Shown: piece by piece, positions 4,237-10,442 of the stretch
How the letters are laid out: every line of letters begins with the position of its first letter
How positions within the stretch are numbered: position 1 is the stretch's first letter
Origin: Treponema sp.
Lineage (GTDB): Bacteria; Spirochaetota; Spirochaetia; Treponematales; Breznakiellaceae
Direction of reading: 5' to 3'
DNA length: 10,442 bases
NCBI GenBank assembly: GCA_031274565.1
Contig: JAISPY010000006.1
Coordinates: 1 to 10,442, forward strand
Program-made: the position numbers and the translations under genes
Notes under the pieces: model-generated
Databases searched by the model: none
Told to the model about the DNA's origin: nothing
What the model saw: the letters and a program-made list of their open reading frames with translations, nothing else

Positions 4237-6960
4237 ATGAAGGGGCTTACCTTACACAAGATTGAACTGGAAAAGGCCTTTGATCCAGCGTCTTTTGAAG
4301 ACCGGATCTATGCCCAGTGGCAAGCGCAGGGGGCCTTTCAGCCCCAAACCGGGAGCGGAAAAGCCCCCTTTGTGATGGTGATCCCTCCTCCTAATGTTAC
4401 CGGAGTGCTGCACTTGGGGCATGGGCTTAATATCAGCCTCCAGGACATCCTTATCCGGTTCCACCGAATGACGGGAAGGCCTGTTTTGTGGGTCCCCGGG
4501 ACGGATCACGCGGGGATCGCCACCCAACTGGTGGTGGAAAAACGGCTCAATGCCCAGGGAAAAAACCGGAAGGATCTGGGCAGAGCAGCCTTTGTCCAGG
4601 AAACCTGGAAGGTTAAAGAGGAACACCACCGGATCATTTCCCGGCAGATCGCCCGGATGGGGGCCAGTGTGGACTGGTCCCGGGAGCGCTTCACCCTGGA
4701 TGGGGGCCTTTCCCAAGCGGTACGGGAGGTCTTTGTTTCCCTCTATGAACGAAACCTCCTCTACAAGGGTAATTACCTGGTCAACTGGTGTACCTCCTGC
4801 GGTACCGCCCTCTCGGATGATGAGGTGGAGCACGAGGATCGGGCAGGAACTATGTACCATATCAGGTACCCCTCTAGGGATGCTCAGGGTTTTGTGGAAG
4901 TGGCCACTACCCGGCCTGAAACCATACTGGGAGATACCGCGGTGGCGGTCCATCCGGAAGATCCTCGGTACCAGGACCTCATCGGGAAATCCCTGCTCCT
5001 TCCCCTCACGGACCGCCTGATCCCGGTGGTGGCTGATACCTATGTGGATCGGACCTTTGGCACCGGCGCGGTGAAGATTACCCCGGCCCATGATCCCAAT
5101 GACTGGGAAGTGGCGAAACGTCACGGCCTTCCGGTCATCCCGATCCTCACTACCAACGGCAGCCTCAACAACCAGGTGCCCGAAAAGTACCGGGGCTTGT
5201 CCGTGCAAACGGCCCGAGAAGCGGTTCTCGCGGACCTCAAGGCAGGGGGTTTCTTCATAAAAGCAGTGGCCATCACCCATGCGGTGGGCCACTGTTACCG
5301 TTGCCGTACGGTGATTGAACCCTTTCTTTCAGAGCAGTGGTTTGTACGGATGCAGCCCTTGGCGGACAAGGCCCTGGCTGCCTGGCGGAAGGGGGAACTC
5401 ATCTTTTATCCCCGGAAATGGGAAAACACCTACCGGCACTGGCTCGAAAACATCCGGGACTGGTGTGTCAGCCGACAGCTCTGGTGGGGGCACCGGATTC
5501 CCGCGTGGCGCTGCCCTTCCTGCGGCAAAACCACGGTGGCCCGGGAGGATCCGAGCGCCTGTCCGCACTGCGGGGCTGAAACCCTCGAGCAGGACCCGGA
5601 TGTGCTGGATACCTGGTTTTCAAGTTGGCTTTGGCCCTTCAGTACCCTGGGGTGGCCTGAAGCGGCGCAAGCTGAAGAAACGGATCTACGGCGGTTTTAT
5701 CCTACCACCGCCCTGGTAACCGCCTATGACATCATCTTCTTTTGGGTGTCCCGGATGATCATGGCAGGGCTTGAGTTCACCGGAACCGTTCCCTTCCGGG
5801 ACATCTATATTCACGGCTTGTTACGGGACAAACAGGGGCGCAAGATGAGTAAGAGTTTAGGGAACGGCCTGGATCCCCTGGAATTGGTAGACCGCTTCGG
5901 CGCGGATGCCCTCAAGTTTACCCTGGCCTTTCTCTGCGCCCAGGGCCAAGACCTGCTGGTGGATAAGGAATCCTTTAAACTGGGATCCAAATTCGCCAAT
6001 AAGATCTGGAACGCTAGCCGGTATATCCTCATGCATCTGGAAAACCGGCTCCTGGTTGAGCATCCCCGCCTCAATCCGGTGGATACCTGGATCTATGCCC
6101 GGCTGAACCGGGCCGCTCAGGTCATCACCGAAGCCTTCCTTTCCTACCGTTTCAATGACGCGGCAGCGGCGGCATACGACTATTTCTGGAACGATTTTTG
6201 CGACTGGTATGTGGAGGCCACCAAGGTATCCATCCGTACCGGGGAGGATACTGAAAAGGATCGGGCCACCACGGTGCTTCTGGAGGTGCTTGCCGAATCC
6301 CTGCGGCTCCTCCATCCCCTACTTCCTTTTATAACCGAAGCCATTTACGAGCAACTCCCCAATACCCAGGGGTTGGTCATGACCGCGTCCTATCCGGTCT
6401 ATACCGAACAACGGACCGCGCCGGACACGGAACAGCACTTCGCCCTGCTGCAGGAACTGGTCCGTATGGTCCGTACCCTGCGGAGTGAATGTACGATTCC
6501 CCCGGAAAAGAAGATTCCGGTCTTGCTCAGGATCGGTTCTGGCTGTGCTGCGGGGGATTTTTTCAAGGAGCACCAGGAATTGGTGCGGCTCTTGGCAGGC
6601 ATCGGGGAGCTTCATATAGAGGATCCTCGACCGGATCGTACCCGGCCATCCGGTTCCATCGGCCTGGTGGGTTCCGGGTTTGAGGTTTTTGTGTATATTG
6701 CCGAGGCAGTGGATATGGACCTCTTGAAGCGGACCTTTACCAAAACCCTTGAAAAGGACCGTGGCTTCATCGCAGGGCTTACCGCGAAACTTGCCAATGA
6801 GCGTTTCTTGAAAAACGCCCCTCCTGAGCTGGTACAGGGGGAGCAGGTGAAATTGGCGGAGGCATTGCAACGGACTGAAAAGCTGGTCTCCTATATGCGG
6901 GACCTGGTTAAGGATACCCCGCTGCAACAGTCCGCGCTGGATCGGGAGCCGTCACCATGA
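4237..6960 (+). CDS. valS: valyl-tRNA synthetase
   Basis: This class Ia aminoacyl-tRNA synthetase charges tRNA-Val with valine in the cytoplasm and hydrolyses mischarged Thr-tRNA. At 907 residues it is full length. Domains in order: Rossmann catalytic core with PPPNVTGVLHLGHG (50-63, HIGH motif as H59-L-G-H62); CP1 editing insertion with ATTRPETILGD (from 223); core continuation with DWCVSRQLWWGHRIPAW; a four-cysteine knuckle C426, C429, C442, C445; the KMSKS loop at 536-540; helical anticodon-binding domain (about 640-780); and the C-terminal coiled-coil tRNA arm (about 815-895). The start is supported by GGGAG 8 nt upstream. The stop overlaps the next ATG by ATGA, so the two genes are translationally coupled. 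All catalytic motifs are intact. Confidence 0.97.
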   Translation: MKGLTLHKIELEKAFDPASFEDRIYAQWQAQGAFQPQTGSGKAPFVMVIPPPNVTGVLHLGHGLNISLQDILIRFHRMTGRPVLWVPGTDHAGIATQLVVEKRLNAQGKNRKDLGRAAFVQETWKVKEEHHRIISRQIARMGASVDWSRERFTLDGGLSQAVREVFVSLYERNLLYKGNYLVNWCTSCGTALSDDEVEHEDRAGTMYHIRYPSRDAQGFVEVATTRPETILGDTAVAVHPEDPRYQDLIGKSLLLPLTDRLIPVVADTYVDRTFGTGAVKITPAHDPNDWEVAKRHGLPVIPILTTNGSLNNQVPEKYRGLSVQTAREAVLADLKAGGFFIKAVAITHAVGHCYRCRTVIEPFLSEQWFVRMQPLADKALAAWRKGELIFYPRKWENTYRHWLENIRDWCVSRQLWWGHRIPAWRCPSCGKTTVAREDPSACPHCGAETLEQDPDVLDTWFSSWLWPFSTLGWPEAAQAEETDLRRFYPTTALVTAYDIIFFWVSRMIMAGLEFTGTVPFRDIYIHGLLRDKQGRKMSKSLGNGLDPLELVDRFGADALKFTLAFLCAQGQDLLVDKESFKLGSKFANKIWNASRYILMHLENRLLVEHPRLNPVDTWIYARLNRAAQVITEAFLSYRFNDAAAAAYDYFWNDFCDWYVEATKVSIRTGEDTEKDRATTVLLEVLAESLRLLHPLLPFITEAIYEQLPNTQGLVMTASYPVYTEQRTAPDTEQHFALLQELVRMVRTLRSECTIPPEKKIPVLLRIGSGCAAGDFFKEHQELVRLLAGIGELHIEDPRPDRTRPSGSIGLVGSGFEVFVYIAEAVDMDLLKRTFTKTLEKDRGFIAGLTAKLANERFLKNAPPELVQGEQVKLAEALQRTEKLVSYMRDLVKDTPLQQSALDREPSP

Positions 6961-7514
6961 CCACCGAGGAGATGCTGCGGCTCAACGGAACCCACCTTGC
7001 CCCCTATATGCAACTTGCCACCGCGCTGATCGGTAAGGTACGGGAAGGAGGGGGCAACATGTTCAGGCACCAACTGGATACCATGGCCACGCTCATTGAT
7101 TATGGGTATGTGGATTCAGTGCTGCTTAAGGCCTCGATCGTGCATGATCTCATTGAAGACGTACCGGATTTCAATCATAATCTCCTCTTATCCGTGGATT
7201 ATGAAAGCCCTGCGGTGTATGACCTGGTTCTGGAAGTTACCCGTTTTCCGGGCGAGACGAAACCCGAGTTTCTCACCCGGATCCTGGAAAGCGGCTCTCG
7301 GTATGCGAAAACCCTCAAGGTGGCGGATCGTATATCCAACATGATTGCCCTGGGGTTTGTGGTGAATACCGCGTTTATCGACCGGTACACCGAAGAAACG
7401 GTCAAGTATATTTTTCCCATCGCCGAAGACGTGGACAAGTCCATGTTGGCAGAACTCCAATCCCTGGTAGTATCCCGGCGAAAGTACGTGTTGGCCCTGT
7501 CAAGAGATCCCTGA
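6957..7514 (+). CDS. small RelA/SpoT-type HD-domain protein, predicted (p)ppGpp hydrolase (Mesh1-like)
   Basis: The 185-residue protein resembles the hydrolase half of RelA/SpoT with no synthetase, TGS or ACT domain. Metal and nucleotide residues can be placed in order: R29 and H38 with the same nine-residue spacing as R44 and H53 in the Rel family, HDLIED at 63-68 (H63, D64, E67, D68), and KVADRISNM at 121-129 (D124, R125, N128), matching the KLADRxHNM motif. The segment from 138 to 157 (AFIDRYTEETVKYIFPIAED) matches the family's ET-x-x-IYxPLA region in outline. The family reaction is removal of the 3'-pyrophosphate from (p)ppGpp, Mn-dependent and cytoplasmic. Substrate and activity here are inferred; hydrolysis of another nucleotide is possible. 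It overlaps valS by ATGA, with GGGAG 8 nt before its ATG. The 3' end faces the TPR gene across 2 bp. Confidence 0.78.
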   Translation: MTTEEMLRLNGTHLAPYMQLATALIGKVREGGGNMFRHQLDTMATLIDYGYVDSVLLKASIVHDLIEDVPDFNHNLLLSVDYESPAVYDLVLEVTRFPGETKPEFLTRILESGSRYAKTLKVADRISNMIALGFVVNTAFIDRYTEETVKYIFPIAEDVDKSMLAELQSLVVSRRKYVLALSRDP

Positions 7515-7516
7515 AC

Positions 7517-8611
7517 TCAGTTCTTAAAATACGCCCGGGCCACCGGGTCTTCCGGATCCAGTTCCAGGACCGTACGGAAAAATCCCGCGGCTTCCTGGTC
7601 GTTTCCGGTTTTAAGGGCTACGATTCCCAGGTTGGAGATGATCTTGATGTTTTCAGGGGCCTCCCGCAACGCGGTTTCCAGCTCTTTCCGGGCACCCAGG
7701 CAATCGCCGCTTTCCATGAGGCAGAGCGCCAGTTCGTTCAGGGTATCGCTCTGGTTCCCGCCCAGGGCTATAGCTTTTCTCAAGGCCTCAATCCCCTCAT
7801 GCCAGCGGCCTTGCTTCCGGAGGCCCCAGCCCAGGAGGAACCAGCCGTTCCAAACTTCAGGGTGCCGTTCCAGAAAATTCTCGATCTGGAAAAGCCCCTG
7901 GGATAGGTCCCCGTCCTGAATACGATGATATGCCTCCCGGAAAACCGCGTCATCCAGACTCTGCTTTTGAATTTCTTCCAAGAGCGTGGCAGCCTGTTGC
8001 TGCTTTTCCGAATCCTCCCCTAAACGGAGATAGGCCTGAAAACAGTCTCGGGCCTGCTCGAATTCCCGGCGTTTCATGAAGAAACACCCTGCGTTAAACA
8101 TGCCATCAGGAGCAGGAGGATGGAGGTCTAGGATCCTTTGGTATGCCTGAGCCGCTGCATCCTGGGCGCTTGCATCCGTGAGCCGGGCATCGGCTTGTTC
8201 TTCCAGAATGAGCGCCCGGTACAGGAGCAATGCGGGTAAGCGGGGAAACAGCCCTTCCAGGAGGGCTAGGATCTCCAGGGCCATAGCATAATCGCCATTC
8301 TTAGCTTTGAGGATCCCGGCGGCGGTCCATTCAGTCAAGATATCAGGCTTAAGCGCTAGGACAAAGCGCCGGTAATAGGGGGCATCGGTGCCTTCAGGCG
8401 CATTGGCAACCACCCGGATCATACCCGCGAGGATCATCTCCCAGGAAAGCTCCTCCAGATTCAAGACCCGTGTCCCCGGAGCAAGTTCTACTGGAATAGG
8501 AATGGCCGGATCAATACTAAAGGCTTCCGCTCCATCAGGAGTTTCAATCGGTCCCCGTAAGGATTCAGGAACCGATAAAAAGACGATGGTATTTGGATTA
8601 CGGGACGACAT
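7517..8611 (-). CDS. TPR-repeat protein of unknown function
   Basis: About 364 residues with no signal peptide or membrane helix, so probably cytoplasmic. Residue numbers here count from the in-frame GTG at 8620. The N-terminal hundred residues are not recognised. Tetratricopeptide-like helical pairs follow at about 98-126 and 171-203, and three consecutive clear repeats at about 255-288, 289-322 and 323-356, with the usual pattern of W/L-G-A-x-x-x-G-x-x-x-x-A and a closing Pro (for example ISNLGIVALKTGNDQEA). TPRs bind proteins; no enzymatic domain is seen. ATG 8611 is preferred because GGTGA sits 5 nt upstream, while GTG 8620 has no ribosome binding site. Either way the start lies inside the end of the PilZ gene, so the two are coupled. 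The partner is unknown. Confidence 0.85.
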   Translation of the reverse strand: MSSRNPNTIVFLSVPESLRGPIETPDGAEAFSIDPAIPIPVELAPGTRVLNLEELSWEMILAGMIRVVANAPEGTDAPYYRRFVLALKPDILTEWTAAGILKAKNGDYAMALEILALLEGLFPRLPALLLYRALILEEQADARLTDASAQDAAAQAYQRILDLHPPAPDGMFNAGCFFMKRREFEQARDCFQAYLRLGEDSEKQQQAATLLEEIQKQSLDDAVFREAYHRIQDGDLSQGLFQIENFLERHPEVWNGWFLLGWGLRKQGRWHEGIEALRKAIALGGNQSDTLNELALCLMESGDCLGARKELETALREAPENIKIISNLGIVALKTGNDQEAAGFFRTVLELDPEDPVARAYFKN

Positions 8612-9500
8612 CGCCCTCACCGTTTGCCGGGTCAGCGGGTATATGACTTTGGGCAGTCTGAGCGGACGCTGGGTTTCGATCCGTCCGGTTGGTCGCCCGT
8701 ACCTGGGTAATATAATTGTTGATGCGTATTTTGTATTTCATAGGGATCAGATCATCATAAAAGCTCATACTCATAACCACCAGGTCCTTTCTGCCTTCGA
8801 CCACTTCCGACCGGAGAAATTTTCCCTTTAAGAAATAACTCTCCCGGGGTTCCTCAAAGTCTATGCGAAGCACCGCGTCCCGCTCATCCAGAAACTTAGC
8901 AATCCCCATGATGACAATTTTAGCGCCGTAGAATGAAATATCCCGTAAGATACACTGCCGAGGGACGCCTTGAACAGAAATGGAGCTTTCCTTGGACACG
9001 ATACCAAGCTTTCGTTGGGTTTCGTTGTTGATGGGGACCCGCTCTCCTTTCCGTCTGGAAGTAGTATGCGTATTTGCGTTGGCATCCAGGATCCGTCCTA
9101 AGACTTCGATCAAATAATCCGGGGCTTGCTGGGCAAATTGCAGGGTAAACATAGCCGTATCTTGCGAAGCGCCATAAGGAGTATAGCCCACAGAGCGGAC
9201 CGCCACAAAGAAGGTTATGGGGTCCCCTTCTTTAGCCCCTTTGAAACAAAATCTCATGCTCGCCACGTTGTTAGCCTCTTGGAGACTTTGTAATACCCCT
9301 GATTTGGTATTCACCAAAATCTTCGCCATTTGCAGAGACGATGCATAAATGATACAGGGCCATAGCTTTCCCATACATTTTAAACAGACCTGCTTGGCCA
9401 GGAGTCCTGTAATCTCGATGATTTCTTTGTTAAAGGTTACTTCATTGGTTTTATAGCGTTCGTAATAGCTTATTAGCTGCTGCCTGTTTAAAACACTCAT
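8598..9500 (-). CDS. PilZ-domain protein, predicted c-di-GMP receptor
   Basis: The 300 residues have two parts. Residues 1-140 form an N-terminal domain like that of other treponemal PilZ proteins (SYYERYKTNEVTFNKE, then VCLKCMGKLWPCIIYASS). The C-terminal PilZ domain (about 148-265) has both c-di-GMP signatures: RKGER with R150 and R154, and DISFYG with D187, S189 and G192. The last 35 residues are polar and probably disordered. Binding of c-di-GMP is inferred from these motifs; the output is unknown, with motility or envelope control usual for the family. No signal peptide is seen. The start at 9500 is kept although there is no Shine-Dalgarno, because the conserved N-terminal motif begins at once and a good promoter lies only a few bases upstream. 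The TPR gene overlaps its 3' end. Confidence 0.9.
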   Translation of the reverse strand: MSVLNRQQLISYYERYKTNEVTFNKEIIEITGLLAKQVCLKCMGKLWPCIIYASSLQMAKILVNTKSGVLQSLQEANNVASMRFCFKGAKEGDPITFFVAVRSVGYTPYGASQDTAMFTLQFAQQAPDYLIEVLGRILDANANTHTTSRRKGERVPINNETQRKLGIVSKESSISVQGVPRQCILRDISFYGAKIVIMGIAKFLDERDAVLRIDFEEPRESYFLKGKFLRSEVVEGRKDLVVMSMSFYDDLIPMKYKIRINNYITQVRATNRTDRNPASAQTAQSHIPADPANGEGDVVP

Positions 9501-9510
9501 TATAATAGGT

Positions 9511-9540
9511 ACTATAAAACGCTTTTTAAAGTAATGTCAA
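9511..9540 (-). promoter_or_regulatory. sigma70-type promoter of the PilZ-TPR unit, near-leaderless
   Basis: On the minus strand a perfect TTGACA (9540-9535) and TATAGT (9516-9511) are separated by 18 bp. Only 10 nt separate the -10 from the ATG at 9500, so transcription should begin about 3-6 nt before the start codon. This fits the lack of any ribosome binding site. The start site is predicted, not measured. Confidence 0.65.
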
Positions 9541-9545
9541 TGACA
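9535..9545. repeat. 11-bp palindrome over the PilZ -35 element
   Basis: TGTCA and TGACA flank a single A and form a perfect inverted repeat covering the -35 hexamer. It could be a repressor site, but arms this short also occur by chance. Confidence 0.35.
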
Positions 9546-9556
9546 TGTAAGTATAA

Positions 9557-9568
9557 ATTTAGCTAAAT
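9557..9568. repeat. 12-bp perfect palindrome upstream of the PilZ promoter
   Basis: ATTTAGCTAAAT is fully self-complementary and is centred roughly 58 bp before the predicted PilZ transcription start, a usual place for an activator that contacts RNA polymerase from upstream. No family is recognised from the sequence, and AT-rich palindromes can arise by chance. Confidence 0.4.
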
Positions 9569-10019
9569 CGGACATTTTTTTACAAACTTTTAAGCAGGAG
9601 GAATCGTTACCGTGCAAGCCCTCGGCGCTCCTTGTAACCGTTGAAACTTGATTCTGCCCCTTGCGCTCGTTCCGGCTGCTAAGCCATGTCCGTCATTTCC
9701 TCTGCCGATGGTTCGATCAGGGGTCTCCGCGACGGAGGTTCTTTTCTGGCCGGTCCATGCGGTATTTTCCGGTAGCTCATACCGGGCCAAGCGTAAGTTC
9801 CGATACCCCGCGGTCCTTCCTGGGGCTCTCAATTGACCTCACGGATTTTTTGCTCAAAATTCTTACTTTTGTCAGTGTCGTCCGTGGTTAAATGCTATAT
9901 ATAAGTCCTATGCAAACTCAGTGGTTACGTCATGTTAGACTTTTTGGACTACTAGTACACAGTCAATAATGAAACTACGGATAAACAAAGTACTAGGGGA
10001 CGCCGGTTGATCTTGTCCG
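9569..10019. other. intergenic region with a GC-rich island, no gene recognised
   Basis: About 450 bp between the PilZ promoter region and the AraC-family stop codon. Positions 9596-9840 are clearly more GC-rich than both flanks and contain several short hairpins, for example CTCCG/CGGAG (9725-9737), CCGGTA/TACCGG (9769-9785) and CCCC/GGGG (9806-9825). AGGAGG at 9597-9602 precedes a GTG (9612) that opens only a 10-codon frame. Open frames of 60-80 codons exist on both strands here, but none resembles a known protein. From 9841 on the sequence is AT-rich, with a 7-bp inverted repeat (9952-9958 and 9990-9996). A structured RNA or a decayed gene are both possible; no RNA family was recognised. 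Confidence 0.5.
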
Positions 10020-10442
10020 CTATCCCTGTTCCCCTTTAAGAAATTTTTTCCACTGGGAAGGGGTAACGCCGGTCTTGTTTTTAAACAGTCGGGAAAAATA
10101 ACAGGGGTCCTCAAATCCCAGGCTATAGGCTACCTCCTGTACCGGCGTATCCGTCTGTTCAAGCAGGGTTTCCGCCTTGTGTATCTTTATCTGGATAAAA
10201 TACTGATAGGGGGTCATGGAGGTATAGGTTTTAAAAATCTCGTGGAGCTGGGATGTGCTGATATTCAACTGTTCTGAAATATTGGACAAGTTAATGGTAT
10301 GCAGGGCGCCGGATTCAATGAGGAATTTTGCCTTTTCCACTATTTTTTGATAGTGTGTCGGCTGTTCTCCCCGCCGTTCAAGGCTGAGAATTTCCGCAAG
10401 CAGGGAAAGGGCTGTGGCGCAGGCCTTAAGCTGATAGAGGGG
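10020..10442 (-). CDS. AraC-family transcriptional regulator, C-terminal part (gene runs off the window)
   Basis: The reading frame stays open through the right edge, so the 140 visible residues are the C-terminal end of a longer protein and the GTG at 10340 is not its start. The last 100 residues are a typical AraC/XylS DNA-binding domain: a first helix-turn-helix around NLSNISEQLNISTSQLHEIF, the linker helix PYQYFIQIKIHKAETLL, and a second helix-turn-helix with the family signature AYSLGFEDPCYFSRLFK followed by GVTPSQWKK. The upstream residues (ALSLLAEILSLERRGEQ) look like the end of an N-terminal sensing domain, whose type and ligand cannot be judged. It transcribes leftward into the gene-free region, where no clear terminator was found. 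Its target is unknown; a link to the PilZ unit is not shown. Confidence 0.93.
   Translation of the reverse strand, partial: PLYQLKACATALSLLAEILSLERRGEQPTHYQKIVEKAKFLIESGALHTINLSNISEQLNISTSQLHEIFKTYTSMTPYQYFIQIKIHKAETLLEQTDTPVQEVAYSLGFEDPCYFSRLFKNKTGVTPSQWKKFLKGEQG

Noticed and set aside
4252..5292. 346-codon open frame on the minus strand inside valS
   Set aside because: Antisense shadow of the synthetase; its length follows from the GC-rich codon use of valS, and no motif is seen.
9705..9725. tRNA-like GGTTCGATC motif suggesting a tRNA or tmRNA 3' end
   Set aside because: No flanking stem of the T-arm type, no acceptor stem and no CCA-proximal pairing could be drawn.
9648..9836. Plus-strand 62-codon frame in the GC-rich island
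   Set aside because: No ribosome binding site at a usable distance, no recognised domain, and competing frames on both strands of the same stretch make coding unlikely.
10020..10340. Reading the AraC-family gene as a complete 106-residue protein starting at GTG 10340
   Set aside because: The same frame stays open to the window edge with plausible coding sequence, so the gene is truncated by the window and not by its own start.

Overview
The window looks like a chromosomal segment of a Treponema-like spirochaete. This rests on a PilZ protein with a spirochaete-style N-terminal half, on the moderately GC-rich coding sequence, and on remembered family resemblance; no search was run, and a termite-gut or other environmental treponeme is only a guess. 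There is no sign of phage, insertion sequence, CRISPR array, rRNA or tRNA. Most of the window is ordinary housekeeping and cell-envelope genes. The less usual material lies in gene starts, leaders and intergenic stretches.

Layout. Positions 1-155 hold a near-consensus sigma70 promoter and a leader that can fold into a three-way junction, followed by metY (156-1451, +, O-acetylhomoserine sulfhydrylase). Two GC-rich hairpins (1466-1528) separate metY from a convergent minus-strand pair: a Wzz-type chain-length protein (2685-3704) and, downstream of it, a WecA/TagO-type sugar-phosphate transferase (1549-2601). The transferase lacks a canonical start codon at the expected place. A 532-bp divergent intergenic region (3705-4236) carries a duplicated Shine-Dalgarno unit, two clean inverted repeats and a possible valS promoter. 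Next come valS (4237-6960, +) and a small RelA/SpoT-type HD-domain protein (6957-7514, +), which overlap by ATGA. Converging on them with a 2-bp gap is a minus-strand pair: a PilZ protein (8598-9500) followed by an overlapping TPR protein (7517-8611). A 519-bp region without a gene (9501-10019) holds the PilZ promoter, palindromes and a GC-rich island. The window ends inside an AraC-family regulator (10020 to beyond 10442, -).

How the genes relate. valS and the HD protein pair tRNA charging with a predicted (p)ppGpp hydrolase in one translationally coupled unit. The Wzz-like and WecA-like proteins would act together in undecaprenyl-linked polysaccharide synthesis. The PilZ protein is a predicted c-di-GMP receptor made with a TPR scaffold protein. 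metY and the AraC gene stand alone.

I did not find an obvious new multi-gene defence or metabolic system. The best candidates for something undescribed are the structured metY leader, the valS/alarmone-hydrolase coupling, the apparent AUU start of the WecA-like gene, the near-leaderless PilZ mRNA and the GC-rich island at about 9596-9840.
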